Shown: positions 62,966 to 64,000 of the stretch, one piece after another
How the letters are laid out: every line of letters begins with the position of its first letter
Numbering within the stretch: the stretch's first letter is position 1
Assembly: GCF_003584165.1 (NCBI RefSeq)
Contig: NZ_QXFJ01000019.1
Location: 1 to 64,000 of the forward strand
Origin: Flagellimonas aequoris
GTDB taxonomy: Bacteria > Bacteroidota > Bacteroidia > Flavobacteriales > Flavobacteriaceae
Direction: 5' to 3'
DNA length: 64,000 bases
Position numbers and translations under genes: made by a program
The notes under the pieces: model-generated
What the model was told of the DNA's origin: nothing
Seen by the model: only the letters and a program-made list of their open reading frames with translations
Database searches by the model: none

Positions 62966-64000
62966 TTATTGTCCGGCTCTTTCTTGTTTTTGCTTGTTTA
63001 CCATGGCTTCAACATCGCTCAATAGTTTTTTGGCATCATAAATAATACCATCTTTTATGGTGTACTCAATACCGCCAACCCTTTCTACTTTAGCCGTTTC
63101 GTCATTCAGTCTAACAGCTCCGGTTCCATAAAGTACCTTCAGGTTCTGTAACGGGTTTTCGTCAACAATGATCATGTCGGCCAAAAGACCGGGTCTTATC
63201 ACTCCATATTCGATAGGTTTCTTTAAAGGTTTGAAAATTTCCTCGGCACTGTGCATGGTGGCTGCCCTGATGACCTCAAGTGGGTGAAAACCGGCTTCCT
63301 GGAACATTTCAAGTTCCAAAATGGTTCCGAAACCATATAATTGGTAGATGAAGCCAGAATCGGACCCTAGGGTGACTTTTCCTCCCATGTTCTTGTATTC
63401 GTTCAGGAACTGCATCCAAACCTGATAATATTTTTTCCACGCCACTTCATCCTCCGTGGTCCAATCGAACCAATACGCACCATGGCTTGTTCGGCTTGGG
63501 GAAAAGAAGTCCATCAATGATGGCAGCGTATATTTTTCATGCCAATCTGCGTTCCTTGCCCGCATTACATCCCTACCTGCAGAATAAATGGTCATGGTCG
63601 GGTTGATATAGAAATCCAACTTCAAAAACTCCTCAAGCAAGGCATTCCATTTTTCACCACCAGGTTTTACCAAGTTCCACTGACGGGCCACTTGACCAAA
63701 ACGATGTTGCTCATCCCCATAGTTGATGTCCACGGGCCAAGGTTGCACATCATTGTTTTCATACATGGACTCAAATAGGCCATAAAAATGGGTCATACTG
63801 GTCAGTCCCAATCTGGCGGCATCTACGGCATTCATTTGTGCAACCCCGCTTTGTGCAAGGTGGGCCGTACTTCCCATGCCAAGGGCATTTGCCTCATCCA
63901 ATACGGCTTTCATGATTTCAGGACGATGTGATCCCAATTTTAGGCCATCCACTCCTTTTTTATGGGCATATCGAACCCATTCCTTGGCTTCCTCTGGGGT
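62966..64000 (-). CDS. amidohydrolase-family protein (5' truncated at window end)
   Basis: The frame stays open to base 64000 (TPEEAKEWVRYAHKKGVDGLK), so the gene begins beyond the window; the GTG at 63952 is internal. The visible 344 residues are the C-terminal part of a metal-dependent amidohydrolase: MGSTAHLAQSGVAQMNAVDA (His ligand), GLTSMTHFYGLFE (His), GGKVTLGSDSGF (metal Asp) and EVIRAATMHSAEEI, GVIRPGLLADMIIVDENPL. This resembles imidazolonepropionase/prolidase-like enzymes; export cannot be judged without the N-terminus. Substrate unknown, and it may not belong to the polysaccharide locus. Confidence 0.85.
   Translation of the reverse strand, partial: TPEEAKEWVRYAHKKGVDGLKLGSHRPEIMKAVLDEANALGMGSTAHLAQSGVAQMNAVDAARLGLTSMTHFYGLFESMYENNDVQPWPVDINYGDEQHRFGQVARQWNLVKPGGEKWNALLEEFLKLDFYINPTMTIYSAGRDVMRARNADWHEKYTLPSLMDFFSPSRTSHGAYWFDWTTEDEVAWKKYYQVWMQFLNEYKNMGGKVTLGSDSGFIYQLYGFGTILELEMFQEAGFHPLEVIRAATMHSAEEIFKPLKKPIEYGVIRPGLLADMIIVDENPLQNLKVLYGTGAVRLNDETAKVERVGGIEYTIKDGIIYDAKKLLSDVEAMVNKQKQERAGQ

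Noticed and set aside
62966..63952. Complete 328-residue amidohydrolase starting at GTG 63952
   Set aside because: The frame remains open with protein-like sequence to the window edge, so the start is outside.

Overview
This 64 kb window looks like chromosome from a member of the Flavobacteriaceae (Bacteroidota). The evidence is a PorP/SprF-type outer-membrane protein of the type IX secretion/gliding machinery, two SusC/SusD pairs, TAnnTTTG-type promoter elements, short MKK...C lipoprotein signals and moderately AT-rich DNA. The polysaccharide-degrading content suggests a marine or algae-associated lifestyle. I cannot name a genus. No rRNA, tRNA, CRISPR array, transposase or phage gene was seen.

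Layout. 1-5.7 kb: the end of a PorP-like protein, a PAS histidine kinase/response regulator pair, a GIY-YIG protein, a DUF6624-like lipoprotein, and a MarR regulator with a beta-lactamase-fold hydrolase; a long inverted repeat sits at the MarR start. 5.9-17.0 kb: a cytochrome c maturation protein (CcsBA fusion) faces a tightly coupled six-gene operon. That operon encodes a diheme membrane cytochrome b, an Fe-S/FAD/NAD(P) oxidoreductase, two large multiheme c-type cytochromes (23 and 22 CXXCH motifs), an outer-membrane beta-barrel and a lipoprotein. Together these could form a complete electron path from NAD(P)H to the cell surface. 17.5-23.7 kb: beta-carbonic anhydrase, inward-rectifier K+ channel, two sensor kinases and a response regulator.

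24.2-43.4 kb: a carbohydrate-utilisation region controlled by a LacI-type regulator. Near-identical 14-bp operators with about 22-23 bp spacing lie upstream of a nucleotidyltransferase-GH31 operon and, 15 kb away, between the regulator gene and a divergent operon of GHMP kinase, SusC, SusD, a GH109-like oxidoreductase, a DUF4832 protein and a PKD protein. A NagX-like membrane protein and a second DUF4832 protein follow beyond a terminator. CBM9-like, PIG-L deacetylase and sugar isomerase-like genes flank it. 43.6-44.7 kb: a formylglycine-generating enzyme with both catalytic cysteines, although no sulfatase lies in the window.

45.1-50.6 kb: a probable peptide natural-product locus. It holds a DUF6734 glycosyltransferase-like protein and its unknown partner, a 52-residue Gly-Gly-leader precursor with six core cysteines, and a three-domain protein fusing a catalytically dead C39-peptidase-like domain, VKOR and thioredoxin. 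A LytS/LytTR two-component pair lies directly upstream. This is the most novel-looking part of the window.

50.9-62.8 kb: a second polysaccharide locus with a CBM9-like protein, a TIM-barrel GH-like lipoprotein, SusC, SusD, an alpha-L-fucosidase (GH29) and an alpha-L-rhamnosidase (GH78), suggesting a deoxysugar-rich glycan. The window ends inside an amidohydrolase on the minus strand.
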